Part shown: piece after piece, positions 1-6,470 of the stretch
How the letters are laid out: the number at the start of each line of letters is the position of its first letter
How positions within the stretch are numbered: position 1 is the stretch's first letter
Source of the DNA: Campylobacteraceae bacterium
GTDB lineage: Bacteria; Campylobacterota; Campylobacteria; Campylobacterales; Sulfurovaceae
Direction of reading: 5' to 3'
Length of the DNA stretch: 9,938 nt
Assembly (NCBI GenBank): GCA_026986355.1
Contig: JALSOO010000145.1
Span: 1-9,938, forward strand
Position numbers and translations under genes: made by a program
Notes under the pieces: generated by a model
The model's input: the letters and a program-made list of their open reading frames with translations, nothing else
What the model was told of the DNA's origin: nothing
Databases searched by the model: none

Positions 1-159
1 GATGCGTTGGTTGCAGGGTTCTCTACTGTTGAGATTATACATGGAACAGGCTCTGGAGTTTTAAAAAAGGTTATTATTGATTATCTAAAATCTTACCCTA
101 AACTACAATCATTTCATGGACAAAAAGACAACTTGGGTATAACGATAGTAAAGCTTTAA
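1..159 (+). CDS. mutS2: MutS2 C-terminus (Smr domain), 5' truncated by window edge
   Basis: The open frame runs from the first base to a TAA at 157-159 and encodes the last 52 residues of a longer protein. The segment HGTGSGVL (fragment residues 14-21) is the HGxGxG motif of the Smr (small MutS-related) nuclease domain, and the ending FHGQKDNLGITIVKL matches the usual Smr tail, where a glycine precedes the last beta strand. Smr domains end MutS2 proteins, which bind branched DNA or collided ribosomes and act against homologous recombination or in ribosome rescue, depending on the species. A stand-alone Smr protein would look the same over this stretch, so MutS2 rests on its being the usual Smr carrier in Campylobacterota. 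The start and ATPase domain lie outside the window. Confidence 0.8.
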   Translation, partial: DALVAGFSTVEIIHGTGSGVLKKVIIDYLKSYPKLQSFHGQKDNLGITIVKL

Positions 160-195
160 AAAGCTTATGCTAATATATTTTAAAAAAAGTATTTC

Positions 196-278
196 ATTGG
201 CATTGCTTTAGGAGGTGGAGGTTCACGAGTGTGAGAAATGGATTTAAAGCTTACTCTCACATGAGAGTCAATCTCTAA
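196..278 (+). pseudogene. possible relic of a patatin-like phospholipase N-terminus
   Basis: Codons 196-228 read IGIALGGGGSR, which matches the glycine-rich oxyanion-hole motif near the N-terminus of bacterial patatin-like phospholipases (typically LALGGGGARG followed by a segment like AYHIGVL). The frame stops at TGA 232-234. In another frame, 240-275 reads GFKAYSHMRVNL, loosely like the expected continuation, before a TAA at 276-278. No catalytic GXSXG serine motif follows and there is no room for the rest of the protein. The most that could remain is an eroded N-terminus. The match is short and G-rich DNA can produce glycine runs by chance, so the call is tentative. Confidence 0.3.
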
Positions 279-296
279 AACCTAAATTTCTTTGGA

Positions 297-302
297 TATA
301 AT
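297..302 (+). promoter_or_regulatory. -10 box for the 330-2243 operon
   Basis: A perfect TATAAT lies 27 bases before the proposed TTG start at 330, which places transcription start near 309 and gives a leader of about 20 bases. No -35 box is obvious, which is normal for the main sigma factor of Campylobacterota. Its place just before the first gene of a closely packed operon supports the call. Confidence 0.5.
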
Positions 303-329
303 AATGAAATTTTTAAATTGGAGAATAAA

Positions 330-908
330 TTGAGTATTCAAGAAACACTAAATGAAGCTAAAAAAGAGTTAACAAATGATGAACATATGTTGGCTTCTGC
401 TTTTAAAGCAGAGAGATTATTTAAAAAACATAAACTTAAAATATATTCCGTCCTTACAATAGCCACTATATATGTATTGGGAACAGTTGTGACAGATTCG
501 TTACATCAACACAGACTTGAATCTGCAAACTCTGCTTATCTAGCACTGACCAAAGATGAGAACAATACAAAAGCATTAGAAGAGTTAAAAAGCAGTAACC
601 CTGCCCTATTTGATTTATACAGCTACCAAAAAGCTATTAAAGAGTCCGATACCAAAGAGTTAAAAGCATTGAGTAGTAATCAAAATTCTATTATTTCAGA
701 TATAAGCTCTTATCACGTAGCTGTACTTGAGAAAAAAACAGCTCAATCAGAACTATATGATGGGTTTGCACATGTCAATAATGCTAAACTACTTATTAAA
801 GATGGTAAAATAGATGATGCTAGAGATGAGTTAGATTCAATTTCAGAAGAGTCACCTGTATATAATATTGCAAAGATAATTAAACACTATACTATCAAAG
901 GTAAATAA
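330..908 (+). CDS. YfgM-like membrane-anchored TPR-fold protein
   Basis: The protein has 192 residues if started at TTG 330, where GGAG (320-323) sits 6 bases upstream. A start at TTG 318 would have no such site. Residues 1-37 are charged and probably cytoplasmic, 38-57 form one membrane helix (IYSVLTIATIYVLGTVVTDS), and the rest is a helical, presumably periplasmic part. The C-terminal stretch (about 144-187) reads like a tetratricopeptide helix pair, with LLIKDGKIDDARDELDSI at its centre. This topology is that of E. coli YfgM, a single-pass protein with a periplasmic TPR domain that works with PpiD at the Sec translocon. The following gene is a BamB-like lipoprotein, just as yfgM precedes bamB in E. 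coli. The homology is inferred from topology and context; sequence identity is unlikely to be high. The stop overlaps the next start as TAATG. Confidence 0.65.
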   Translation: MSIQETLNEAKKELTNDEHMLASAFKAERLFKKHKLKIYSVLTIATIYVLGTVVTDSLHQHRLESANSAYLALTKDENNTKALEELKSSNPALFDLYSYQKAIKESDTKELKALSSNQNSIISDISSYHVAVLEKKTAQSELYDGFAHVNNAKLLIKDGKIDDARDELDSISEESPVYNIAKIIKHYTIKGK

Positions 909-1912
909 TGCATAGAAAAATTCTACTAGCCAGTTCAATAGCTCTTTTTATATTTTCAGGATGTAGTTCAAAACAGTACTATACACCCGAAGAGACATAT
1001 AACACATCATCATCAAATATGGGAGATAGAATTGTTCACTATTCACGAGATGGAGCAACACTAGCTAGTGGAGATATTTTAACAAAAATAGAACGTGTCC
1101 ACCTAAAAGTTCAAAAAGGGTTTCACTTTATTAACAATACTAAAACGGTTGCATTGACAGCAGATAACTATGGTAAATGTTATGTTATAGGTAAACAAGG
1201 AGTAGTAGATACCATTCAATTCCCCCAAGCTCTTTTAGCAGGTACAATTACAGGAAAATTTCTTGTCTATCTACTCCAAAACAATAGTTTTGGTGTTTAT
1301 GACCTACAAAAAAAATCTATTATCTATAGTAGCAAAGCTCAAAAAGCCTATGCGATAGATACACGAGTCGCTAACCCTCTAAAGATAGATGACCTAGTCG
1401 TTATACCTACACTTGATGGAAAACTAACTATTTTAAATTTAAAAACATTAAAAGTATCTAAAGAGATGTATGTAAGTACCCAGAGCTATCTAAATAATAT
1501 TATATTTTTAGGTAGATTGAACAATACACTTATTGCATCTACTCAAAATAAGGTTCTATCTATATCAAATAAGGGTAAAAAAGAGTTATCTATGGGTATA
1601 TCAGAGGTCATTGTTAATGACAACAGAGAGATATATATATTTGCCAAAGATGGACGAATTTTAAAGGTAGATGAGTCATTATCAATTCAATCTGAAAAGA
1701 AATTTAAATTTGCACACTTTTCTGTAGCAACTGTATACAAAAATCGTGTTTATGCTCTCGATAAACAGGGATATTTAATCGTCTCAAATGACTCATTTTC
1801 TAAATATAGAGTCTATAAAGTCGAAGAGGTAGAAGGAAAATCATTTATCTCTAATGGAAAACTCTACTACAATCAACAGATTATTGATTTGAACACTCTA
1901 ACCTATAAATAA
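908..1912 (+). CDS. BamB-like outer-membrane lipoprotein, beta-propeller (PQQ-type repeats)
   Basis: The protein has 334 residues. A hydrophobic signal (residues 4-18) ends in IFSGC, so Cys19 is the probable lipidated residue, although Phe at -3 is less usual than Leu. No Asp follows the Cys, so outer-membrane sorting is plausible. After a Ser/Asn-rich linker (about 20-55) come repeated beta-strand units of PQQ/WD type, for example FGVYDLQKKSIIY (128-140), LDGKLTILNLKTLKV (169-183), AKDGRILKVDES (246-257) and VYALDKQGYLIVS (281-293). This suits a propeller of the BamB family, which in E. coli (392 residues) helps the BAM complex insert outer-membrane proteins. The protein is somewhat shorter than E. 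coli BamB. AAAGG (897-901) provides a binding site 6 bases upstream, and the start overlaps the previous stop by one base, so the two genes are probably translated together. BamB function is an inference from fold and order. Confidence 0.65.
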   Translation: MHRKILLASSIALFIFSGCSSKQYYTPEETYNTSSSNMGDRIVHYSRDGATLASGDILTKIERVHLKVQKGFHFINNTKTVALTADNYGKCYVIGKQGVVDTIQFPQALLAGTITGKFLVYLLQNNSFGVYDLQKKSIIYSSKAQKAYAIDTRVANPLKIDDLVVIPTLDGKLTILNLKTLKVSKEMYVSTQSYLNNIIFLGRLNNTLIASTQNKVLSISNKGKKELSMGISEVIVNDNREIYIFAKDGRILKVDESLSIQSEKKFKFAHFSVATVYKNRVYALDKQGYLIVSNDSFSKYRVYKVEEVEGKSFISNGKLYYNQQIIDLNTLTYK

Positions 1913-1913
1913 A

Positions 1914-2243
1914 ATGAAAGAGATAGCAGATATTTTACAAAAGAAGAGCCTAATATTTAAATCACTTAAACCTATAAGTATCAAAGAGTTAGGTTCTCGA
2001 AAAAAGATAGATATTTACTTAGGTGTTGATTTGAAAAAATACTACACTTGTGTAATTCATATCAAAAAAAAGAGTAAGATACTATCTAAAGAGGCACTAG
2101 AGATAATGGAGTTTCATAAGAGATTAGAAAAGTTTAATGATAGTAAAATAAATAAGAAGTATATCTATATTCAAGCCCCTATCTGTTCCAAGGCAAAAAA
2201 GCTCTTTAAAGAACAAAAATGGACTCTATGGAGTGAGAATTAA
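1914..2243 (+). CDS. conserved-looking small protein of unknown function
   Basis: The protein has 109 residues and I do not recognise the family. It starts one base after the stop of the BamB-like gene and has no clear ribosome binding site, so it probably depends on translational coupling. It has no signal peptide or membrane helix, so it should be cytoplasmic even though its operon partners belong to the envelope. It is very basic, with Lys clusters at 51-53, 81-82 and 95-96. The order of elements (KKIDIYLGVD at 30-39, VIHIKKKSK at 47-55, a helix at about 58-73, then YIYIQAPICSKAKKLFKE at 83-100 and a Trp-rich end) loosely resembles a minimal restriction-endonuclease-like core with D33 and an H-x-K in place of E-x-K. 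That is speculative. The stop overlaps tail-to-tail with the minus-strand gene, sharing TTAA. Confidence 0.8.
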   Translation: MKEIADILQKKSLIFKSLKPISIKELGSRKKIDIYLGVDLKKYYTCVIHIKKKSKILSKEALEIMEFHKRLEKFNDSKINKKYIYIQAPICSKAKKLFKEQKWTLWSEN

Positions 2244-2872
2244 ATCCCTACATAACTATAAAGTAGTGCATTTCGTAAGCGTGAAAATACATGCTCTTTA
2301 TCTCTTGGGTCGATAGCAAAACAGCCAAAACTTCTACCACCTTTGGATACATATGGTGCAGTGTGCAGAAGTATCTCTCTATCTCGTGCGTTTCTATTCT
2401 CTTTTTGAAGTCCATCTACAGTTAAATATCTGTATCCTTTAGTTCTAGAAATACCCTCTCTTGTTCCTATTTTAAAGAAACCTGTTGGAGTTTTTAGTGA
2501 ACCTTTCTCATTTCCTGCACTAATAACTCTACCATTTACAGCTCCTGAATTTTTTCCATGTGCTACTAAAAATCTACAAACTTTACCACTATATAGATTA
2601 ATAATATAGAGTCTTTTATTAAATGCCAACTTGGTGTAATCTGCTATTGCTATATATTTAGGAGAGAGGCGTTTTTTTAAACGATTTTTTTCATAGTAAG
2701 CGAATGTATCAGCTAAAGCTTTTTGACTAACATCTGTAGTTCTTTTTACCTGTTCAAAAATATTGTGAAGATGAGCAACAGAGACATAGTGACCTAATGA
2801 GTATCCTGTCCCTGCAGAGAGAGTGGTAACCATAAATACAATAAAGAGTAAATATATAATTGTTTTTTTCAT
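2240..2872 (-). CDS. murein L,D-transpeptidase catalytic domain family protein (YkuD_2 type)
   Basis: The protein has 210 residues. An N-terminal signal peptide (MKKTIIYLLFIVFMVTTLSA) probably ends after Ala20, giving a secreted periplasmic enzyme. The catalytic region has NEKGSLKTPTGFFKIG (121-136), which matches the GSxKTPxGxF segment of this family, and HTAPYVSKGGRSFGCFAI (170-187). These place His170, the RSxGC box and nucleophile Cys184. L,D-transpeptidases form 3-3 crosslinks or attach proteins to peptidoglycan. The YkuD_2 branch shares the catalytic Cys and His, but its physiological role is poorly known. AAAGGATTTCAA just before the ATG gives a good ribosome binding site with 6-base spacing. 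It stands alone on this strand and overlaps the 1914-2243 gene by four bases at the stop codons. Confidence 0.85.
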   Translation of the reverse strand: MKKTIIYLLFIVFMVTTLSAGTGYSLGHYVSVAHLHNIFEQVKRTTDVSQKALADTFAYYEKNRLKKRLSPKYIAIADYTKLAFNKRLYIINLYSGKVCRFLVAHGKNSGAVNGRVISAGNEKGSLKTPTGFFKIGTREGISRTKGYRYLTVDGLQKENRNARDREILLHTAPYVSKGGRSFGCFAIDPRDKEHVFSRLRNALLYSYVGI

Positions 2873-3034
2873 TTGAAATCCTTTGTGAATATAAAATATT
2901 TTTTAACTATTCAAAATAATAATATTTTTTATATTAATATAAGCTTAGAACTATTTAAAGCTATAAATGTTTTTTTATGTTTTTTAATAAAAATAAAATG
3001 TAAAAGAAATAGCCACTTTTAATTAGATAGTCGT

Positions 3035-3040
3035 TAAAAT
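3035..3040 (+). promoter_or_regulatory. candidate -10 box for the symporter operon
   Basis: TAAAAT lies 24 bases before the ATG at 3065, with AAGGA at 3055-3059 as the ribosome binding site. The whole 2873-3064 spacer is very A/T-rich and separates divergent genes, so it must hold promoters for both. On the minus strand the only candidate near 2888-2893 (TATATT) is weak. The A/T-richness makes chance matches likely. Confidence 0.3.
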
Positions 3041-3064
3041 ACGAGAAATAAGATAAGGAATACA

Positions 3065-4270
3065 ATGCACTATTTAAAATCATTAAACGTTCAAGTATTT
3101 TTAGGAATCATACTTGGAATCATATTTGGTATTTTACTGCCAAATATAGCATTAGAGCAGAAACTTATAGGAGATATGTTTGTAGCACTACTAAAAATGT
3201 TGGTTGTTCCATTGGTATTTGCCTCTATCTATACAGCTCTTACAGGTTTGGGTTCTGTAGAAAAACTAAAAGCTATTGGGTTAAAAACCATTGGACTCTA
3301 TCTCTTGACAACGGCTCTTTCTGTATTTCTAGCGATTATAGTTATGAATATATTCCCTATTGGAGAGCCTACAAGTTCAGCAGGAATGGAGTATGCTAAA
3401 GCATCAGAGATTAAACCCTTCTCTTTTCATGATATGATTATGAGCTTTATCCCTTCTAATGTTTTTGATGCCTTAGCTAGTGGATATATGATGCAAGTTA
3501 TTGTTTTTGCTATCTTTTTGGCTCTTGCTTCTTTTAAATTAGAACAGAAACATCAAGATGTTCTTTTTGACCTCTTTACCTCTATCAATGAAGCTATGTT
3601 CCATATTGCAAAATGGGTTATTAACCTTACTCCAATAGGTGTCTTCTCTCTCATATCCTATATTATTGCCAAACAGGGTATTGATGTGATATTAAGTTTA
3701 TGGGAGTATGTCTTGGTTGTCTTATTGGTTTTAATTATCCATGCAACCGTTACCCTTCCTGCTGTATTGGCATTTTTTGCCAAGATAAATCCATATCAAT
3801 ACCTAAATGCTGTCAAAGAGTCGAGTATCATGGCATTCTCTACTGCTTCATCAGCTGCTACTCTACCTGTAAGTCTACAAGTAGTCCAAGAGAAAGGTGG
3901 GGTATCCAAAGATTCAGCAGGATTTGTACTCCCATTAGGTGCAACTGTATCTATGGACGGAACAGCTGGATATTTAACCATTGCTGTACTCTATATCGCC
4001 AATCTAGCAGGAGTAGATATGACTATTGGAGACCAACTTGTTTTAGGTGTGACTGTCGTAGCACTAAGCGTAGGAGTCGCTGCCCTACCCTCTGCCTCAT
4101 TGGTTATGATGGTTGTTATATTAAATCAAGTGGGATTACCTGTTGAGTATTTGGCCGTTATTGTGGCAGTAGATAGGATATTGGATATGGCAAGAACCTC
4201 TCTAAATGTCACTTCTGACTTAGTCGTTACCAAAATTGTAGATACAATATCAAAAAGGAAAGAATCATGA
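3065..4270 (+). CDS. cation:acidic amino acid symporter, DAACS family (GltPh-like)
   Basis: The protein has 401 residues, within the usual range for prokaryotic glutamate/aspartate symporters. It is strongly hydrophobic throughout. Family landmarks appear in order: Tyr79-x-x-Thr82-Thr83 in TM3, the Ser-rich re-entrant loop HP1 FSTASSAATLPVS (258-270), SMDGT (296-300) in TM7, and the TM8 signature DRILDMARTSLNVTSD (370-385). Compared with GltPh, the substrate-binding equivalents are Asp374, Arg377, Thr378 and Asn381, and Asp385 is a sodium ligand. The Arg at 377 favours an acidic amino acid, such as aspartate or glutamate, over a neutral one. The NMDGT motif reads SMDGT here, so the Asn that helps bind sodium in GltPh is Ser296. 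AAGGA precedes the ATG by 5 bases. It overlaps the next gene by ATGA, so the pair forms an operon. Inner-membrane uptake of Asp/Glu is the best inference. Confidence 0.9.
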   Translation: MHYLKSLNVQVFLGIILGIIFGILLPNIALEQKLIGDMFVALLKMLVVPLVFASIYTALTGLGSVEKLKAIGLKTIGLYLLTTALSVFLAIIVMNIFPIGEPTSSAGMEYAKASEIKPFSFHDMIMSFIPSNVFDALASGYMMQVIVFAIFLALASFKLEQKHQDVLFDLFTSINEAMFHIAKWVINLTPIGVFSLISYIIAKQGIDVILSLWEYVLVVLLVLIIHATVTLPAVLAFFAKINPYQYLNAVKESSIMAFSTASSAATLPVSLQVVQEKGGVSKDSAGFVLPLGATVSMDGTAGYLTIAVLYIANLAGVDMTIGDQLVLGVTVVALSVGVAALPSASLVMMVVILNQVGLPVEYLAVIVAVDRILDMARTSLNVTSDLVVTKIVDTISKRKES

Positions 4271-4893
4271 AAAAATATATATTCATTATAGTAGCTTTGC
4301 TGTTAACAGGCTGTACATCAGATAGACCAAAACCAAATATAAAAAAGATAACTCAAACAAAAATAGATATAGATAAAAATGATAGCAAAGAGATGAAATC
4401 TTTAAAAACAGCACTATCACAATATACAAAAGCAACAATGGATAAAGATATTAAAACACTTATTAGCTTTGTCTATCCTAAAGCATTTACAGTTGTTCCT
4501 AAAGAGAAGATGATTGAGATGTTAAGAAAAACATTTAATGCAAAGAATGCACCAAGTATAAAAGATGTAAAACATACAAATATAGAACCTATTCAGAAAT
4601 ATGATAAAGGTTTCTACTCAACTGTAACATCTCTAATAACAACTGTTATAAAATCTCCACGACCTAATGATAAAAAATTTGAGAAATATATGTTAGCAAC
4701 ACTTCAAAAACAGTTAGCACTAAGAGGTACAGTTACATTAGATAGTGAGAAACATCTCTTTAGTATAGAACATACAAATAAAACTATTGCTCTAAATGAA
4801 GATGGTTCATGGAAATTTATTGGGTTTAAACAAGCTAAGCAGTATATAGAAAAAGGTATTTTTCCTAAAATGTTAATAGATAAAATTAAGTAG
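4267..4893 (+). CDS. lipoprotein of unknown function co-translated with the symporter
   Basis: The protein has 208 residues. The signal MKKYIFIIVALLLTGC carries a textbook lipobox (L13-T14-G15-C16), so Cys16 is predicted to be lipidated. Residue +2 is Thr, which suits outer-membrane sorting in enterobacterial terms. After a Lys/Asp-rich linker (17-42) the sequence SLKTALSQYTKATMDKDIKTLISFVYPKAF (about 45-74) looks like the first helices of an NTF2/SnoaL-like fold, and the end FSIEHTNKTIALNEDGSWKFIGF has the beta-hairpin pattern common at the C-terminus of that fold. I do not recognise the specific family. The ATG overlaps the symporter stop by four bases, with AAGGA (4255-4259) upstream. The overlap points to coupled expression, but it does not prove that this protein takes part in transport. 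Confidence 0.8.
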   Translation: MKKYIFIIVALLLTGCTSDRPKPNIKKITQTKIDIDKNDSKEMKSLKTALSQYTKATMDKDIKTLISFVYPKAFTVVPKEKMIEMLRKTFNAKNAPSIKDVKHTNIEPIQKYDKGFYSTVTSLITTVIKSPRPNDKKFEKYMLATLQKQLALRGTVTLDSEKHLFSIEHTNKTIALNEDGSWKFIGFKQAKQYIEKGIFPKMLIDKIK

Positions 4894-4917
4894 TGACTTC
4901 TAAATAGTTAGAAGTCA
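4894..4917. terminator. hairpin between convergent genes, likely bidirectional terminator
   Basis: TGACTTCTAA (4894-4903), loop ATAG, then TTAGAAGTCA (4908-4917) form a perfect 10-base-pair stem with a 4-base loop. It begins right after the stop at 4893 and ends 9 bases before the stop of the minus-strand DAHP synthase gene. The U tracts are imperfect: on the plus strand the stem is followed by TTAAAAAAA, and on the minus strand TTAATTTT follows after a few bases. The position and perfect stem support termination for one or both genes. Confidence 0.6.
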
Positions 4918-4926
4918 TTAAAAAAA

Positions 4927-6270
4927 TTAGTTGTTGATTATATCACCAATCATAAATGAGAGCTCTAATGCTTGACTTGCATTTAATCTAGGGTCGCATT
5001 GGGTATGATAACGGCTTGATAAATCTTCAGCTGTTATAGAACAAGATGTACTACCCGTACACTCAGTTACATCATTTCCTGTCATCTCTAGGTGTATTCC
5101 ACCTGCAACAGTTCCCATCTCTTTGTGAATAGCAAAAAACTGCTCCACTTCAGATAAGATATTTTCAAAATCTCTAGTCTTGTATCCTGTTGGGCTTTTT
5201 TCAACATTTCCATGCATTGGGTCACATGACCATACTACATTTCGCCCTTCATCTCTTACTCTTCTAAGAAGAGTAGGGAAAAACTCTTGAATCTTAGATG
5301 CACCCATACGAACAATAAGATTTAATCTACCCTCTTCATTTTCAGGATTTAGAACATCAATAAGCTCAATCAACTCATCTTCACCCATAGTTGAACCAAC
5401 TTTACAACCAATAGGATTAGCGATACCTCTAAAAAACTCAATATGAGCATCTGTTAAATCTCTGGTTCTATCTCCAATCCACAACATATGAGCAGAACAG
5501 TCATAATATTTACCATCACCCTCTGAATCTATCTTTGTTAAAGACTCTTCATAATTAAGAAGGAGTGCCTCATGAGAAGTAAATATAGTAGTTTGATGTA
5601 GTTGAGGGACTTGCTCACTAGATAGTCCACAAGCCGATATAAATTTAACAGCTCTATCAATCTTTTCACTTAACTCTTCATATCGTTTCCCCAGTGTATT
5701 ATCTTTGATAAAATTTAGATTCCACTTATGTACTTTATTTAAATCTGCAAAACCACCTCTGGAAAAGGCTCTTAGAAGATTTTGAGTTGCCGATGCTTGA
5801 TTGTAAGCACGAATCATATTATGAGGATTTGGGATACGTGCCTCTGGGGTAAATGCTACACCATTAATAATATCTCCACGATATGATGGAAGTTTAACCC
5901 CATCAATCTCCTCAAAATCAGAACTTCTAGGTTTAGCAAACTGTCCTGCTATACGACCAACTTTTACAACAGGTTTACCTGTAGAGTACATCATAACCAT
6001 ATTCATCTGCAAAATTAACTTGAAAAAGTTTTTTATATTTGGTGTATTAAAATTAGTAAAACTCTCTGCACAATCTCCACCTTGCAATAAAAATGCCTCT
6101 CCTCGTCCTACCGAAGCCAATTGCTCTTTTAGTGTTCGTGCCTCTCCTGCAAAGATTAGTGGTGGATATGAACTAAGCTCAGCCTCTACATCATTGAGTG
6201 CCTTCTTATCTTCATAAGTTGGTTGTTGCTTAATCGGAAAATCTCTCCAAGAATTTGGTGTCCATCTCAT
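4927..6270 (-). CDS. aroG: 3-deoxy-7-phosphoheptulonate (DAHP) synthase, class II
   Basis: This enzyme condenses phosphoenolpyruvate and erythrose 4-phosphate to DAHP, the first step of the shikimate pathway to aromatic amino acids. With the start at 6270 it has 447 residues, the normal length for plant-type class II enzymes. The N-terminus MRWTPNSWRDFPIKQQP is typical. An ATG at 6279 is also in frame, but AAGGA (6279-6283) overlaps it and lies 8 bases before 6270, so 6270 is preferred. The metal ligands known from the Mycobacterium tuberculosis enzyme are present: Cys67 in GGDCAESF, His353 in CDPMHGN, Glu395 in GGIHLEMTG and Asp426 in QCDPRLN. The phosphate-binding segment KVGRIAGQFAKPRS (103-116) is intact. 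It is a single-gene unit with its own promoter. Naming of class II genes varies (aroG, aroF, aroH). Confidence 0.95.
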   Translation of the reverse strand: MRWTPNSWRDFPIKQQPTYEDKKALNDVEAELSSYPPLIFAGEARTLKEQLASVGRGEAFLLQGGDCAESFTNFNTPNIKNFFKLILQMNMVMMYSTGKPVVKVGRIAGQFAKPRSSDFEEIDGVKLPSYRGDIINGVAFTPEARIPNPHNMIRAYNQASATQNLLRAFSRGGFADLNKVHKWNLNFIKDNTLGKRYEELSEKIDRAVKFISACGLSSEQVPQLHQTTIFTSHEALLLNYEESLTKIDSEGDGKYYDCSAHMLWIGDRTRDLTDAHIEFFRGIANPIGCKVGSTMGEDELIELIDVLNPENEEGRLNLIVRMGASKIQEFFPTLLRRVRDEGRNVVWSCDPMHGNVEKSPTGYKTRDFENILSEVEQFFAIHKEMGTVAGGIHLEMTGNDVTECTGSTSCSITAEDLSSRYHTQCDPRLNASQALELSFMIGDIINN

Positions 6271-6298
6271 CTGTTCCATCCTTAAAATAAATTCTGAA

Positions 6299-6304
6299 AT
6301 TATA
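6299..6304 (-). promoter_or_regulatory. -10 box for DAHP synthase
   Basis: On the minus strand a perfect TATAAT sits 28 bases before the proposed ATG at 6270, so the leader would be about 20 bases and carry AAGGA. There is no clear -35 box. Short leaders of this kind also fit the other promoters in the window. Confidence 0.55.
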
Positions 6305-6425
6305 CCTTAGTTACTGTTTAGTTTCTATTTTTTAGACTCAATACTCTATATTTTTTTCTCTTTTAGTAACACCCTTTTATAATTTATTAAAAAACTCTAT
6401 TTACTATCTGTTTATTAAGAAAAGA

Positions 6426-6431
6426 TATAAT
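6426..6431 (+). promoter_or_regulatory. -10 box for the thioredoxin-fold lipoprotein gene
   Basis: GATATAATTT contains a perfect TATAAT 39 bases before the ATG at 6471. AAAAGG (6457-6462) is the ribosome binding site, 8 bases from the start. A second TATAAT occurs at 6378-6383, further upstream, and could be an alternative promoter. Confidence 0.45.
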
Positions 6432-6470
6432 TTAAAGAAAGCAAAGAAAATATTTTAAAAGGCTATTTTT

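Noticed and set aside
151..166. Inverted repeat AAGCTT/AAGCTT across the mutS2 stop as a terminator
   Set aside because: Only about six pairs with a short loop and no U tract after it; AAGCTT is itself palindromic, so the repeat is easily produced by chance.
210..263. Strong AGGAGG-type site followed by a tiny ORF (ATG 238)
   Set aside because: The spacing to ATG 238 is too long and the product would have eight residues; the G-rich run is better explained by chance or by the patatin-like relic.
253..268. ACTCTC-ACAT-GAGAGT hairpin as a terminator after mutS2
   Set aside because: The stem has six pairs but is followed by CAATCTCTAAAACC rather than a U tract, and an alternative pairing (TGTGAGA 230-236 with TCTCACA 255-261) competes.
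3700..4146. 148-codon plus-strand ORF with many Cys and Arg residues
   Set aside because: It lies wholly inside the symporter gene in another frame, lacks a sensible fold, and its composition is what a shifted membrane-protein frame gives.
6020..6217. 65-codon plus-strand ORF opposite the DAHP synthase gene
   Set aside because: Antisense shadow of a strongly conserved enzyme, with no support of its own.
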